64,000 bases of DNA from Senegalimassilia faecalis (GCF_004135645.1 NZ_SDPW01000001.1:124001-188000); one strand, 5' to 3'; counted from the first letter of the stretch, positions 1 through 9,491 are shown. Made by a program: numbers and translations. Notes: generated from the letters alone by a model not told the origin.

Positions 1-666
1 CTTTGCTTTCTTGCCCTTGCGGGGCCCAAGGCCGATAAGATCGCGAGCTTTCGAGATGTAGTCAAGCATGGACACGATGGTAAGCGCAAGCGCCACGAAC
101 ATGACGGCCCAGCTGAGCACCCACATCATGTCGCAGAACGCATCGATAAGCGTGCCCATCATGTAGCTGTCCTTCACGGTGAACATGACGATGGCGATCA
201 TCTGGAACACCGTTTTGAACTTGCCGTACCAGCTGGCCGAAATGACAACGCCTTTGCTTGCCGCCACCATGCGCACGCCCGATACAATGAACTCGCGGGC
301 CACGATGATGAGCGCCACCCAGCTTGGCAGCACGCCTAGCTCGATAAGCGCCAACAGGGCGGCAACCACCAGGATCTTGTCGGCCAGCGGGTCCATGAAT
401 TTGCCGAAGTCCGTCACCTCGCCGCGCGAACGCGCAAGGTAGCCGTCAAGCCAATCGGTGCACGAGATAAGCACGAAGATGCCTGCGGCGATGAGGCTTT
501 TCGAGTATTCAGCGATGTCGGGCAGGTTGAACCATTGCGGCCACGGGCTAAGCAGCGCCACCACGAACACGGGCACCAGGCAGATGCGCACAAGCGTCAC
601 GATGTTCGCGGGGGTCCACAGGCGCGTGGTGGTTTCCGGCGCGGCCTCGACTTGCAGCTGAGCCAT
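1..666 (-). CDS. pgsA: CDP-diacylglycerol-glycerol-3-phosphate 3-phosphatidyltransferase, C-terminus cut by window edge
   Basis: Reads from an ATG at 666 through 222 open codons to base 1, so the stop lies outside the window. It is a multi-pass membrane protein. The CDP-alcohol phosphotransferase signature is intact: DWLDGYLAR, then G eight residues on, then DPLAD (DG-x2-AR-x8-G-x3-D-x3-D). The enzyme joins CDP-diacylglycerol to glycerol-3-phosphate, the committed step to phosphatidylglycerol. The start lies 3 nt after the rimO stop, so the two are probably cotranscribed. The rimO-pgsA order is common in Gram-positive genomes. A cardiolipin-synthase-like paralogue is the only serious alternative. 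Confidence 0.9.
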   Translation of the reverse strand, partial: MAQLQVEAAPETTTRLWTPANIVTLVRICLVPVFVVALLSPWPQWFNLPDIAEYSKSLIAAGIFVLISCTDWLDGYLARSRGEVTDFGKFMDPLADKILVVAALLALIELGVLPSWVALIIVAREFIVSGVRMVAASKGVVISASWYGKFKTVFQMIAIVMFTVKDSYMMGTLIDAFCDMMWVLSWAVMFVALALTIVSMLDYISKARDLIGLGPRKGKKAK

Positions 667-669
667 GGG

Positions 670-2019
670 CTATTCGCCTTCCATTTCGTAGAGCAGCGTG
701 TCTGCGATTTTGACGCGGACTACTTCGCCGGGTTTTCCCTGGTCGACATAGGTGACACCGTCGACTTCCGGTGCTTGGCACATGGCGCGGCCGAACAGCT
801 GGCCGTCCTCTTCGGTGCCTTCGACCAGCACGTCGACCGTGCTTCCCACGCGGCTAGCGATCAGCGGCGTGCACACGTCGTCTGCTAGGTCGCGCAGGCG
901 TTGCGCGCGGAAAGCCTTTTCGTCGTCTTCAACCTGGTCGGGCAGGTCGTATGCGCGCGTGCCCTCTTCGCGGGAGTAGGCGAACACGCCGATGTAGTCG
1001 CACAGGCCCTCTTCCACGAAATCGCACAGCTCGTCGAAGTCGTCTTCGGTTTCGCCGGGGAATCCTGCGATGAGCGTGGTGCGCAGCGTGACGCCCGGCA
1101 CCATGTCGCGAACGTGCTCCATGAGCTGCTCGTATTCCTCGCGCGAACCCTTACGGTGCATGGCCTTCAAGATGCGCGGCTGCACGTGCTGCAGCGGGAT
1201 ATCGAAGTAGTTGCAGATGTTGTCGTGGTCGGCAACGGCTGACAGCAGCTCGTCAGTGATGCCCTCAGGCTGGATATACATGATGCGGAACCAGGTATCG
1301 GGAAACTCGTCGGCTAGTTTGCCTGCAAGCGTGCCGAGGCTTGACGGTTCGTCAAAGTCTTGGCCCCAACGGCCCGTATCCTGCGCAATGAGCACGACCT
1401 CGCGCACGCCTTCGGCCACGCGATCGGCCACATCCTGGCGTACCTGTTCGTAGGGGAAGCTGTGGTAGCGCCCGCGGATATAGGGAATGGTGCAGTACGA
1501 GCAGAAGCGGTCGCAGCCGTCGGAAATCTTCACATAGGCAGATACCGCGCGCGTGCCGTCAAGGGCGATGGCGCCTTCGGGCACCGCACCCAGCGTTGCG
1601 CTGCGCAGATCTTTCAACACGCTGTCGGTAAGGCCAAGTGCGCCAGCAACGATGGACGAGATGTCGTCTTCTTTGCTGCACGGAACAAACGCGCTTGCTT
1701 CCTGCAGCTCGTCTGCCAGCTCTTCACCGTAACGCGCCGGCATGCAACCTGCGACGATAAGCGCCGCACCTGCGGCTACGTTGGGCATGCCCGCAACCTC
1801 GAAAATGGCCTCGAGGCTTTCCTCGGTGGCGCTTTGGATGAACGAGCAGGTGTTCACGACGACTGCGTTGGCCGTTTGCGGGTCGTTTGCTATGGCGAAG
1901 CCGGCGCGGCGCAGTTGCGATTGCATGCGTTGCGTGTCCACTTCGTTTTTTGCGCACCCCATGGTGACGAACGCGACGGCGGGCGGGTTCGTGCTAGAGA
2001 AGTTGGTGTTCGGTTCCAC
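670..2019 (-). CDS. rimO: Ribosomal protein S12 methylthiotransferase RimO
   Basis: 449 aa. It has the three methylthiotransferase layers in order. The N-terminal UPF0004 domain has cluster cysteines at about C22 (TMGCAKNEVD), C58 (VNTCSF) and C92 (AGCM). The radical-SAM core has CDRFCSYCTIP at about 169-176, and a TRAM-like domain closes the C-terminus. The cysteine context and RGRYHSFP after the radical-SAM motif fit RimO better than MiaB or MtaB. It adds a methylthio group to an Asp of ribosomal protein S12. It is 8 nt downstream of yajQ and 3 nt upstream of pgsA. A second methylthiotransferase, MtaB-like, lies at 19166-20392. Confidence 0.93.
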   Translation of the reverse strand: MEPNTNFSSTNPPAVAFVTMGCAKNEVDTQRMQSQLRRAGFAIANDPQTANAVVVNTCSFIQSATEESLEAIFEVAGMPNVAAGAALIVAGCMPARYGEELADELQEASAFVPCSKEDDISSIVAGALGLTDSVLKDLRSATLGAVPEGAIALDGTRAVSAYVKISDGCDRFCSYCTIPYIRGRYHSFPYEQVRQDVADRVAEGVREVVLIAQDTGRWGQDFDEPSSLGTLAGKLADEFPDTWFRIMYIQPEGITDELLSAVADHDNICNYFDIPLQHVQPRILKAMHRKGSREEYEQLMEHVRDMVPGVTLRTTLIAGFPGETEDDFDELCDFVEEGLCDYIGVFAYSREEGTRAYDLPDQVEDDEKAFRAQRLRDLADDVCTPLIASRVGSTVDVLVEGTEEDGQLFGRAMCQAPEVDGVTYVDQGKPGEVVRVKIADTLLYEMEGE

Positions 2020-2027
2020 GAAAATCC

Positions 2028-2525
2028 TTAGCGATAGTTGACGTACTGAAGCGGTTGGCCGTAGTCCTGGCCTTTAAGGAACGCGATGACTTCCTGCAAC
2101 GTGTCGCGCGAGGCGGACGAAACGCGCAGCTTGTCGCCCTCGATAGCCACTTTGACCTTGAGTTTCGTGCCTTTGATGTCCTTGTTGATTTTGCCGGCGG
2201 TTTCTTTGTCGATGCCCTCGACGATGGTGGCAACCTGGCGCACGCTTTGGCCCGTTGCCGCCTGAGGGTCGCCCCACTTCACGGCCGCAAGGTCGATGCC
2301 GCGCTTGATGAGCTTGCTGCCGATGATGTCGATGACCTGGCGTGCAACGAAATCGGCGGGCGCCGCCACGGTGATGGTCTTCTTCTGCTTGTCGAGCGTG
2401 ATCTCGGCGCCGGAGCCTTTCAGGTCGTAGCGCTGCGAGAGCTCCTTTTTAGCCTGCTGGAAGGCATTGTCGACTTCTTGCATATCGACGCTGGATACCA
2501 CGTCGAAGCTGGATTCTTTCGCCAT
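2028..2525 (-). CDS. yajQ: YajQ family (DUF520) nucleotide-binding protein
   Basis: 165 aa, the usual length of the family. It begins MAKESSFDVVS and carries the family-typical segment QRYDLKGSGAEI. YajQ proteins have two ferredoxin-like folds and bind nucleotides or RNA; some bind cyclic-di-GMP, but the role here is unknown. I chose the ATG at 2525 over the longer open frame because AAAGGAT lies just upstream and homologues start at this residue. It lies between the RodZ-like gene and rimO. Confidence 0.88.
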   Translation of the reverse strand: MAKESSFDVVSSVDMQEVDNAFQQAKKELSQRYDLKGSGAEITLDKQKKTITVAAPADFVARQVIDIIGSKLIKRGIDLAAVKWGDPQAATGQSVRQVATIVEGIDKETAGKINKDIKGTKLKVKVAIEGDKLRVSSASRDTLQEVIAFLKGQDYGQPLQYVNYR

Positions 2526-2580
2526 GTCAGATCCTTTCGGTTTCGTGCTTGTAAGCGTGCTGAAGCGATGCACGCCGAGC

Positions 2581-3957
2581 TTATTGATAGGTGGTAGAGG
2601 TGCCGGTTCCCGTGTTGCTTGAGGTGTCGGCGCCTGTTGACCCCGTGGAGCTTGCCGTGCCCGTTGCATTAACGGCGGTTCCCGTACCCGTTGCAGATTG
2701 CGACTGGGTAGAGGTGCCGGTTCCGGAATAGGTGCTGCTAGTGCCTGACGTGCTTGCGGACGTTGACGCGGTGCCGCCCGTAGAAGTTCCGTTCGTGGTT
2801 GCGGACGTGGAGCCCGTCGTTGACGTGCCGTTCGAACTTGACGTGTTCGTAAGGCCGTCCACTTTCACGTTCGGGTGGTCTTGCGCCCATTGTGCCAGGT
2901 AGTTTTGGAAGTTGACCGTGGCGGTGGGCATGCCCGTGGTGGCGTCGTTAACGAAATCGACTGCTTTGCCGTCCATGGTGACGGTGAAGCCGCTTGACAC
3001 CCACGAGGCAAGGCTCCACGTGCCGGACACGTCGACCGTTTTGTCTACCGGGCCGGTAAGCATCTCCTCGGTGGCCTGGCCGTCCTGCGTGATGACCACA
3101 TAGGCCGTCTGGCCGCTTGCCAATTTGTATTGCACCGTCACGCTAGTGGGCGCGGTTTCAGCGGACTGCGTTTGCTGCGACGTGTCGTTCGAGGCAGACT
3201 CGCTGGTGCTGCTGCCGTCCGCCGACGTGTCTGTGACGCCGGTGATGGGGACCTTCGCCACGTCTTGCGAGTTCGAAGCGCCCTTGTTGCCGAACAGCAG
3301 CGCGATGATGACCACGAGCAGCACCAAGATGACTGCCGCAACGATAACGTACGGCAGGCGTGTTTGGTTTCCGCTGCAGCCCATGTTCTGCGACCCGGAA
3401 TAGAAATTCGTGAACTGCGCAGCACCGCCGCCACCGACGCGACCTCCGCGGCGGCTTTCGCTCTCGGCGCGCGCTGCGCGGGATGCGAGCGGCTCGTGAT
3501 ATTCGTGCGTGCTGGCGTTCGAGCGGCTGCGGCGCGTGGTGCCGCCTTGCGTGCGGTCCGAGCGGCGCGAGGGCGTGCCGTCGCGGCCTTCCCTGCCCGC
3601 GCGCTGGCCTTCGCGCTGCCGCGCGCTTGCCTGGCGTGCCTCGTGGTGGGAAACAGAACGCCGGCCTGAAACGTGCGCAGGCGACTCCGATTCGCCGCGC
3701 GTGCGACCGACCTGGTACGCGTACGCTTCGTCAAGGTACATGCGCGTGATGTCGCTGGGGTTAAGCCCCACCAGACGTGCGTAGGCGTTCACCATGTTGC
3801 GCGTGTAGCCGCGTGCCGGCAAACGCGAAAAATCGTTGTTTTCGATGGCTCGGAGGATGTCGGGGCGAATGCGCAAGCGACGGGCTGCCGACTGAACGTC
3901 GTAGCCTTTTCTTTCGCGAGCTTCGCGCAAGACGGTGCCGAATGAAACCTGCGCCAT
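2581..3957 (-). CDS. RodZ-like protein: N-terminal helix-turn-helix, one membrane segment, DUF4115 and Ser/Thr/Gly-rich tail
   Basis: 458 aa. Residues about 1-85 form a RodZ-type HTH (VLREARERKGYDVQSAAR...). A basic, Arg/Ser-rich linker runs to about residue 200. A single membrane helix (LPYVIVAAVILVLLVVII) follows, then an extracytoplasmic DUF4115-like domain (VTVQYKLASGQTAYVVI...). The last ~90 residues are a repetitive Ser/Thr/Gly tail. RodZ links MreB to the wall elongation machinery in rods; actinobacterial homologues can lack MreB. It is 12 nt downstream of ftsK. The tail suggests a surface-exposed or glycosylated extension (inference). Confidence 0.75.
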   Translation of the reverse strand: MAQVSFGTVLREARERKGYDVQSAARRLRIRPDILRAIENNDFSRLPARGYTRNMVNAYARLVGLNPSDITRMYLDEAYAYQVGRTRGESESPAHVSGRRSVSHHEARQASARQREGQRAGREGRDGTPSRRSDRTQGGTTRRSRSNASTHEYHEPLASRAARAESESRRGGRVGGGGAAQFTNFYSGSQNMGCSGNQTRLPYVIVAAVILVLLVVIIALLFGNKGASNSQDVAKVPITGVTDTSADGSSTSESASNDTSQQTQSAETAPTSVTVQYKLASGQTAYVVITQDGQATEEMLTGPVDKTVDVSGTWSLASWVSSGFTVTMDGKAVDFVNDATTGMPTATVNFQNYLAQWAQDHPNVKVDGLTNTSSSNGTSTTGSTSATTNGTSTGGTASTSASTSGTSSTYSGTGTSTQSQSATGTGTAVNATGTASSTGSTGADTSSNTGTGTSTTYQ

Positions 3958-3969
3958 GTCTTCTCCTTA

Positions 3970-6474
3970 TTAGTTGTCGCCGTCGTGCTGCTCGAACGCT
4001 TTCAGCGTTTCAAGCTCCATGGCGTCGACGAGCACTTCTCGAGGCTTGCTGCCGTTTGGCGGACCGACAACGCCTTTGTCTTCAAGCATGTCCATTATAC
4101 GCCCAGCGCGTGAGTAGCCCACTTTGAGGCGTCGCTGGATATTCGATGTGGAACCCAGGCCGCTTGACACTACCAGGTCGGCTGCTTCCCAGATAAGCGG
4201 GTCATCGTCTGCGCACGTACCGCCGCTTGCGTCGGAGGGACACGAGCCAGGCGTGATGAGGTTCGTCGACAGAATCTCCGAATGGTATTCCGGTTCTCCC
4301 TGCCCGCGCAGCTGCTCGACTACGGCGTTGATCTCGTCCTCGGACACGTAGCAGCCTTGGATGCGCATGGGCTTGGCGTATTCGGGCTTGCTGAGCAGCA
4401 AGTCGCCCAATCCGATGAGGTTTTCGGCGCCGGGCGTGTCTAAAATGACGCGGCTGTCGATGCCGCTGGCCACGTTGAACGCGATGCGGTTCGTGATGTT
4501 CGCCTTGATAAGGCCCGTGACGACGTTGGTGGACGGGCGCTGCGTGGCCACGATAAGGTGAATGCCGGCCGCGCGCGCAAGCTGCGCGATGCGGCTGATG
4601 GAGAATTCCACTTCCTTGCCAACGTTCATCATGAGGTCGGCAAGCTCGTCGATGATAATGACGATGTAGGGCAGCTCGTCGCCCAGGTCGTTCTCGGGCG
4701 GCTGCTCCCCTGCCTCTTCGGCGGCCTTCGCGGCAGCCTGCGCCGCCTGCACTTTGGCGTTGTATTGCCCGATGTTGCGCGCGCCCACTTTCGAGAACAC
4801 CTTCAGGCGGCGCTCCATCTCGGCAACGCCCCAGCTGAGCGCGCTAGCTGCTTCTTTGGGCTCCGTGACAACGGGTACGTACAGGTGAGGGATGCCGTTG
4901 TACGGCGTGAACTCAACGCGCTTCGGGTCGATCATGATGAAGCGCACTTCGGCGGGCGTGGCGCGCACGAGGATCGACATGATCATGGCGTTGATGGACA
5001 CCGATTTACCCGAGCCGGTGGTGCCGCCGATAAGCAGGTGCGGCATCTTCGCCAGGTCAGACACGATGCAGTGGCCCTCGACGTCTTTGCCGATGGCGAT
5101 TTGCAGCGGGCCGGGACCGGCGTCTTTGATGACGTCGCCAAGCAGCACGGTTTGGCGCGTGCGGTTCGGCACCTCTATGCCCACGTAGTTCGTGCCGGGA
5201 ATAGGCGCGAAGATGCGCACGCCCGGCGCGGCCAGCGCCAGCGCGATGTCGTCTTCAAGCGCGGTGACGCGACTGACGCGCACGCCGGCGGGCAGATCGA
5301 CCTTGAACAGCGTGACCGTCGGGCCGGCAACCCAGCCGACTACCTTCGCCATGATGTTGAAGTCTTCGAGCGTTTCCTGCAGGCATGCACCCGTTTCTTG
5401 CAGCTCGGCATCGGTTGCCAGGTCTTTTTCGGGGTTGGTTGATGTGGCAAGCAGATCCATGGGCGGCAGCTCGAAGCCCTGTTCGGGGCGCGGTGTTGCC
5501 ACGGGTGTGGGAGGCTTCGACGAGGGGCGCGGTGCCGGTGCCACGCCGCGTTCAACCGGCTTGCGGCGGCCGAGCTTGCGCGTCAAGGCTTGCGGCTCCG
5601 CTTCGGCGGCGCGCTTCGATTGCTCTTCGGTTAAGGGGCGGGACGCGGCGACGGTGCGCGCTGAGCGCCTGCCCTTCGGCTTGTCGTCATGGTCGAGCAC
5701 CTGCGTGGGGGCAGATTCGAGTTCGGGGTCTGCAGCACCCACTTTGCGAATGCGGTCGGCCGGTCGGCTGACGCGGGCGAAAGGCGGCGCGGCAACAACG
5801 CCGTTTTCAGCCTCGGCGGCCTCTTTACGCTCTTCGGCGTAGGTGCGGAACTTCTGGATGATGCTGGACAGCGAAAACCCGATGATGACCAGGCCGGCGA
5901 TAATGATGCCGATAAGCACGATGGCGCTGATAACCTGGCCAAACAGCTTCAGTCCACACCAGGCAATGGCCGCGCCGATATAGCCGCCGCGCGCGGTAAG
6001 CTCTGCGGGCAGGAACAGACTGTCGGTGGCATCTGGGGTGGTTTCCGGCGTGAACAGCGAAAACAGCGAAAGCGCCGCCACAAACACCAGGGCAAGGCCC
6101 AAGCTGACGCGCACGGGGATGCTTTGCTTTTCGACGCGCACAAGGCAGGCGGCCCCGATGGCCACCAGGAAAAACGGCAGCAGGTACGCGCCCAGGCCTA
6201 GGCACAGGTGCAGTGCCTGCGACACAAACGACGTTACCACCGCATCGGTGGGAATGACGGCGGCAACGAACAACACGATGCCAAGCAGCGCCACCACCAC
6301 GCCGGTGATGTCGCGCTTCGTGCGCTCGTCGAAGATGCGAGGTTCCGGCTGCGGCGTCGGTGCGCTTTTTTGAGCGCGTTTCTGCGCAGGGCTGGCCGCT
6401 TTCGACTTGCTTTGCGCGGTTTTCTTCGCGGGCGCCTTCTTATTCGATTGTTTGTTCGAGGCAGTTCGGGCCAC
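3970..6474 (-). CDS. ftsK: DNA translocase FtsK/SpoIIIE
   Basis: 834 aa from a GTG at 6474, chosen because AAAGGGGAGG precedes it. The longer ATG frame would run into the hairpin at 6520-6548. Order: Lys/Ala-rich N-terminus, four or five membrane helices, a Pro-rich linker, an alpha domain, the RecA-like motor with Walker A GGTTGSGKS near residue 482 and Walker B IIIIDELADL, and a C-terminal winged-helix gamma domain (LKVGYSRAGRIMDMLE) that reads polar DNA motifs. It pumps DNA through the closing septum and supports chromosome dimer resolution. It is followed by the RodZ-like gene. Confidence 0.95.
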   Translation of the reverse strand: MARTASNKQSNKKAPAKKTAQSKSKAASPAQKRAQKSAPTPQPEPRIFDERTKRDITGVVVALLGIVLFVAAVIPTDAVVTSFVSQALHLCLGLGAYLLPFFLVAIGAACLVRVEKQSIPVRVSLGLALVFVAALSLFSLFTPETTPDATDSLFLPAELTARGGYIGAAIAWCGLKLFGQVISAIVLIGIIIAGLVIIGFSLSSIIQKFRTYAEERKEAAEAENGVVAAPPFARVSRPADRIRKVGAADPELESAPTQVLDHDDKPKGRRSARTVAASRPLTEEQSKRAAEAEPQALTRKLGRRKPVERGVAPAPRPSSKPPTPVATPRPEQGFELPPMDLLATSTNPEKDLATDAELQETGACLQETLEDFNIMAKVVGWVAGPTVTLFKVDLPAGVRVSRVTALEDDIALALAAPGVRIFAPIPGTNYVGIEVPNRTRQTVLLGDVIKDAGPGPLQIAIGKDVEGHCIVSDLAKMPHLLIGGTTGSGKSVSINAMIMSILVRATPAEVRFIMIDPKRVEFTPYNGIPHLYVPVVTEPKEAASALSWGVAEMERRLKVFSKVGARNIGQYNAKVQAAQAAAKAAEEAGEQPPENDLGDELPYIVIIIDELADLMMNVGKEVEFSISRIAQLARAAGIHLIVATQRPSTNVVTGLIKANITNRIAFNVASGIDSRVILDTPGAENLIGLGDLLLSKPEYAKPMRIQGCYVSEDEINAVVEQLRGQGEPEYHSEILSTNLITPGSCPSDASGGTCADDDPLIWEAADLVVSSGLGSTSNIQRRLKVGYSRAGRIMDMLEDKGVVGPPNGSKPREVLVDAMELETLKAFEQHDGDN

Positions 6475-6519
6475 GCCCTCCCCTTTCGTTCGCGAATCGT
6501 GTGCGGTGTACAGCGAAAC

Positions 6520-6548
6520 GAGCACCCGGGCCTGTGCCTTGGGTGCTC
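6520..6548 (-). terminator. Hairpin downstream of RNase J gene
   Basis: A perfect 8-bp stem (GAGCACCC / GGGTGCTC) with a 13-nt loop. On the minus strand it is followed by GTTTCG, with no true U-run. It lies 30 nt past the RNase J stop and before the ftsK GTG start, so it is a likely terminator or RNA-stabilising hairpin. Confidence 0.5.
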
Positions 6549-6577
6549 GTAAGTGGTGCTACGTATGCAGGGCGCGG

Positions 6578-8428
6578 CTACACGTCGAGCAGGTTGATGA
6601 CGGTCATCGGGCGCGTCTTCGTGCGCTCCCACAAGATGGACAGCAACGCATCGCGCGCGGCCTTCTTCAGCTCTTTGCCCGAAGCGCCCTTGGCAAGCGC
6701 TTTCGTCATGGCGCTTTTCACGCTTTTCTCGCACTCGGAGGCAAGGTAGGCGTCGTCGCCGCTCGTGATGCCGTGCATTTCCACGGACACGTTGCCCACA
6801 ACGGCCTTCTTGCGCGAAGAGACGGCCACGGCCACGGCGGCAAAGCCTTGCGAGCCAAGCGCCGTGCGCTCTTCGAGCACCTGCTCGGACGTGTCGCCCA
6901 CCGACAGACCGTCCACGAACACGATGCCGGACTGCACCGTCTCGCCGTGCTTGACTCCCTTCGTGGACAGCTCAAGGCTTTCGCCGTTTTCGCAGATGAA
7001 CACGTTTTCAGCAGGCACGCCCACCGCTTCGGCCAAGCGTGCATGAGCGCGCAGGTGCGTGGCCTCGCCGTGCACGGGCATGAACGCCTTCGGCTGCACG
7101 ATGGTGAGCATGATCTTCAGTTCCTCGGCGGATGCATGGCCGGACACGTGCACGCGGGCGCGAGACTTGTCCCACACGTCGGCGCCGATTTTCGCCAGGC
7201 TGTTCACCACTTTCGTGACGGCCTTCTCATTGCCGGGCACGGGCGTTGCCGAGATGATGACGGTGTCGCCGGGCTCCATATCGATGGTTTTATGCTCGCC
7301 GGCCGCAATACGTGCAAGCGCGGACAACGGCTCGCCCTGGCTGCCGGTGCACATGATGACCACCTGCTCGGGCGGGATGCCCTTCAGGTCGTACGCGTCG
7401 ATGATGTCCTGGTCGGAGATCTTCAAATACCCAAGCTTGCGTGCGATATCGGTGTTCTGCACCATGGAGCGGCCCGTTACCACCACTTTGCGGCCGTTGG
7501 CCACGGCGGCGTCGCAGATTTGCTGCAAGCGATGGATATGGCTGGCGAACGATGCGACGATGACGCGTCCCTGCGCCTGGGAAATGACGCGCGAAAGCAC
7601 CTTGCCCACTTCGGCCTCGCTGGGCGTGAACGTGGGGTTCGTGGCGTTCGTGGAGTCCGACATCATAAGGTCGACTCCTTCTTCGGCGAAGCGCGCCAGC
7701 GCCCCGAAGTCGGTGTGCACGCCGTCGATGGGCGTTTGGTCGAGCTTGAAGTCGCCTGTGTGCAGCACGTTACCGGCCGGGCTGCGGAAGAATACGCCAA
7801 CAGCGCCGGGGATGGAGTGGTTCACGGCGAAGAATTCGGCCGTGATGCAACCGAGCTGCACCTTGTCGCCAGGCTTGATTTCCACGAGCTTCGCGTTTTT
7901 GATGCGATGTTCCTTGAACTTGCCCTCGATAAGGCCCAGCGTCATCTTCGTGCCGTAAATAGGCACCTGACGATCAAGGTCTTTGATGAGGTACGGAAGC
8001 GAACCTGTGTGGTCTTCGTGGCCGTGCGTGATGACGATGCCGCGCAGCTTATCGGCATGCTGCAGCACGTAGGTGTAATCGGGAAGAATCAGGTCGACGC
8101 CCGGATGGTTGTCGTCGGGGAACATCAGGCCCGCATCGTCAAGTACCATGTCGCCTTTGCACTCGAACACGGTCATGTTCTTGCCGATGGCGTCAAGGCC
8201 GCCAAGCGGGATGATCTTCAGCGTGGCGTTTTTATCTTTCTTAGATGAATCGAACGTGCGTTTTTTCATGGAGCGCGAACGCTTGCGGTGCTCGCCTGCG
8301 TTGCCTTCCTTCGAAAGTTTCGGACGCTCCAGGTCAAGCTTTACGTGCTTGACGGATTGCGTCTGCTTGCTGCCACCTTCAGCGCGCACGTCATCATTGC
8401 GCTGGGGGCGCTTGTCGTTTTGGCTCAT
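6578..8428 (-). CDS. rnj: Ribonuclease J
   Basis: 616 aa. A basic, low-complexity N-terminus of about 65 residues precedes the metallo-beta-lactamase/beta-CASP fold. The zinc site HGHEDHTG is near residue 133, followed by HTGDFKLD, SDSTNA and the beta-CASP/RMMBL segments (CTGSQGEP, HVSGHAS, HGEATHLRAHA). The C-terminal domain is typical of RNase J. The enzyme combines 5'-3' exo- and endoribonuclease activity in mRNA turnover and rRNA maturation. AAGGAAAT precedes the start. It is downstream of dapB-dapA on the same strand, an order seen in other actinobacteria. The N-terminal extension is longer than in Bacillus RNase J. Confidence 0.95.
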   Translation of the reverse strand: MSQNDKRPQRNDDVRAEGGSKQTQSVKHVKLDLERPKLSKEGNAGEHRKRSRSMKKRTFDSSKKDKNATLKIIPLGGLDAIGKNMTVFECKGDMVLDDAGLMFPDDNHPGVDLILPDYTYVLQHADKLRGIVITHGHEDHTGSLPYLIKDLDRQVPIYGTKMTLGLIEGKFKEHRIKNAKLVEIKPGDKVQLGCITAEFFAVNHSIPGAVGVFFRSPAGNVLHTGDFKLDQTPIDGVHTDFGALARFAEEGVDLMMSDSTNATNPTFTPSEAEVGKVLSRVISQAQGRVIVASFASHIHRLQQICDAAVANGRKVVVTGRSMVQNTDIARKLGYLKISDQDIIDAYDLKGIPPEQVVIMCTGSQGEPLSALARIAAGEHKTIDMEPGDTVIISATPVPGNEKAVTKVVNSLAKIGADVWDKSRARVHVSGHASAEELKIMLTIVQPKAFMPVHGEATHLRAHARLAEAVGVPAENVFICENGESLELSTKGVKHGETVQSGIVFVDGLSVGDTSEQVLEERTALGSQGFAAVAVAVSSRKKAVVGNVSVEMHGITSGDDAYLASECEKSVKSAMTKALAKGASGKELKKAARDALLSILWERTKTRPMTVINLLDV

Positions 8429-8453
8429 ATACTATTTCCTTACTGCCTACGCA

Positions 8454-8487
8454 CGAAGCGGGGCTGCACCCGTGCAGCCCCGCTTCG
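8454..8487 (-). terminator. Perfect 16-bp palindromic hairpin between dapA and RNase J gene
   Basis: The arms 8454-8469 and 8472-8487 are exactly complementary with only CC between them, so the top pair must open to form the loop. It starts 8 nt after the dapA stop. No U-tract follows on either strand, so it fits a U-less terminator or an mRNA-stability hairpin. Confidence 0.55.
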
Positions 8488-8495
8488 CCTCCTGG

Positions 8496-9386
8496 CTAGA
8501 GGACGCCGACCTCGCGCATGGTGTGCTCAAGCTCGGCAGACTGCTCAGCCGTGGCATCCACCAGCGGCAGGCGAACGCCGCCGACGGGGAAGCCGGAAAG
8601 CTTCAGTGCCTCTTTGACCAGGATGGGGTTCGCTGTCTTGAACAGCCCTTCCATGAGGGGCATGAGACGCTCGTTCGCGGCAGCGGCTTCTTCCCACTTG
8701 CCTGCCGCGCACAGATCGACGATCTCCTTCATGCGAGAAGGAGCAACATTGCCGATCGTGGAGATGACGCCCACGCCACCCAATTTCATGATGTCGTAGG
8801 TGGCGGAATCGTCGCCGGAGTAGACGCAGAAGCCTTCGGGCGCGCCTTCGACGATTGCCTTCACCTGATCAAGGTCGCCGGAAGCTTCTTTCACGGCGAC
8901 GATGTTGTCGAATTCGTTTGCAAGGCGCAGCGTGGTTTCGGCCTTCATGTTCACCACGCAGCGGCCGGGGATGTTGTACAGGATGATGGGCAGCTCCACG
9001 GAGCCGGCAATAGTGCGGAAGTGCTGGTAGATGCCCTCTTGCGGAGGCTTGTTGTAGTACGGCACGACGCACATGAAGCCGTCGACGCCCAGCTTTGCCA
9101 CATCGGAGGCGAAGCTCACCGTGTCGGCCGTGCAGTTGTCGCCCACGTTGGCGATAACGGGAATGCGGCCGTCAACAGCGGCGACCACAGCTTTGAACAG
9201 CTCGATTTTGCCGGGATAGAACACCGTGGGGCTTTCGCCGGTGGTGCCGTTGATGATAAGCGAGTCGGCGCCGCCCTTCACAAGGCGGTCGGCAAGCTCC
9301 TGAGCGCGATCAAGGTCGAGCTCGAGGTTTTCCTTCATGGGCGTGACCATGGCGGGGATCATGCGACCAAAGCGAGGCTGCTCCAT
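8496..9386 (-). CDS. dapA: 4-hydroxy-tetrahydrodipicolinate synthase
   Basis: 296 aa TIM barrel. It has the substrate-loop motif INGTTGESPT, the YNIPGR segment and the Schiff-base lysine in VAVKEASGD. It condenses pyruvate with aspartate semialdehyde, the first dedicated step of the diaminopimelate/lysine branch, feeding peptidoglycan. The ATG at 9386 was chosen over an 11-codon longer frame because homologues begin just before RMIPAMVTPM and GAAAGG sits upstream. dapB lies upstream on the same strand, separated by about 156 nt with a hairpin. Confidence 0.95.
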   Translation of the reverse strand: MEQPRFGRMIPAMVTPMKENLELDLDRAQELADRLVKGGADSLIINGTTGESPTVFYPGKIELFKAVVAAVDGRIPVIANVGDNCTADTVSFASDVAKLGVDGFMCVVPYYNKPPQEGIYQHFRTIAGSVELPIILYNIPGRCVVNMKAETTLRLANEFDNIVAVKEASGDLDQVKAIVEGAPEGFCVYSGDDSATYDIMKLGGVGVISTIGNVAPSRMKEIVDLCAAGKWEEAAAANERLMPLMEGLFKTANPILVKEALKLSGFPVGGVRLPLVDATAEQSAELEHTMREVGVL

Positions 9387-9467
9387 CTTATGGCACCTTT
9401 CTGTGCAAGCGCGCGACATGATGCCGTGCGCGGTTTCCTGCTTGAATTCAACAGTCTTGTATTATGC

Positions 9468-9491
9468 CACGGCACCCTTGCGGGCGCCGTG
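9468..9491 (-). terminator. Hairpin between dapB and dapA
   Basis: A 10-bp stem (CACGGCGCCC / GGGTGCCGTG, one G-U pair) closed by a GCAA tetraloop. On the minus strand it is followed by GCATAATAC rather than a U-run. It may be a weak terminator or attenuator after dapB. Confidence 0.45.

Noticed and set aside
6407-8248. 613-codon plus-strand open frame opposite RNase J
   Set aside because: It is antisense to a clearly conserved gene and has no recognisable domain; long antisense frames are expected at high GC.
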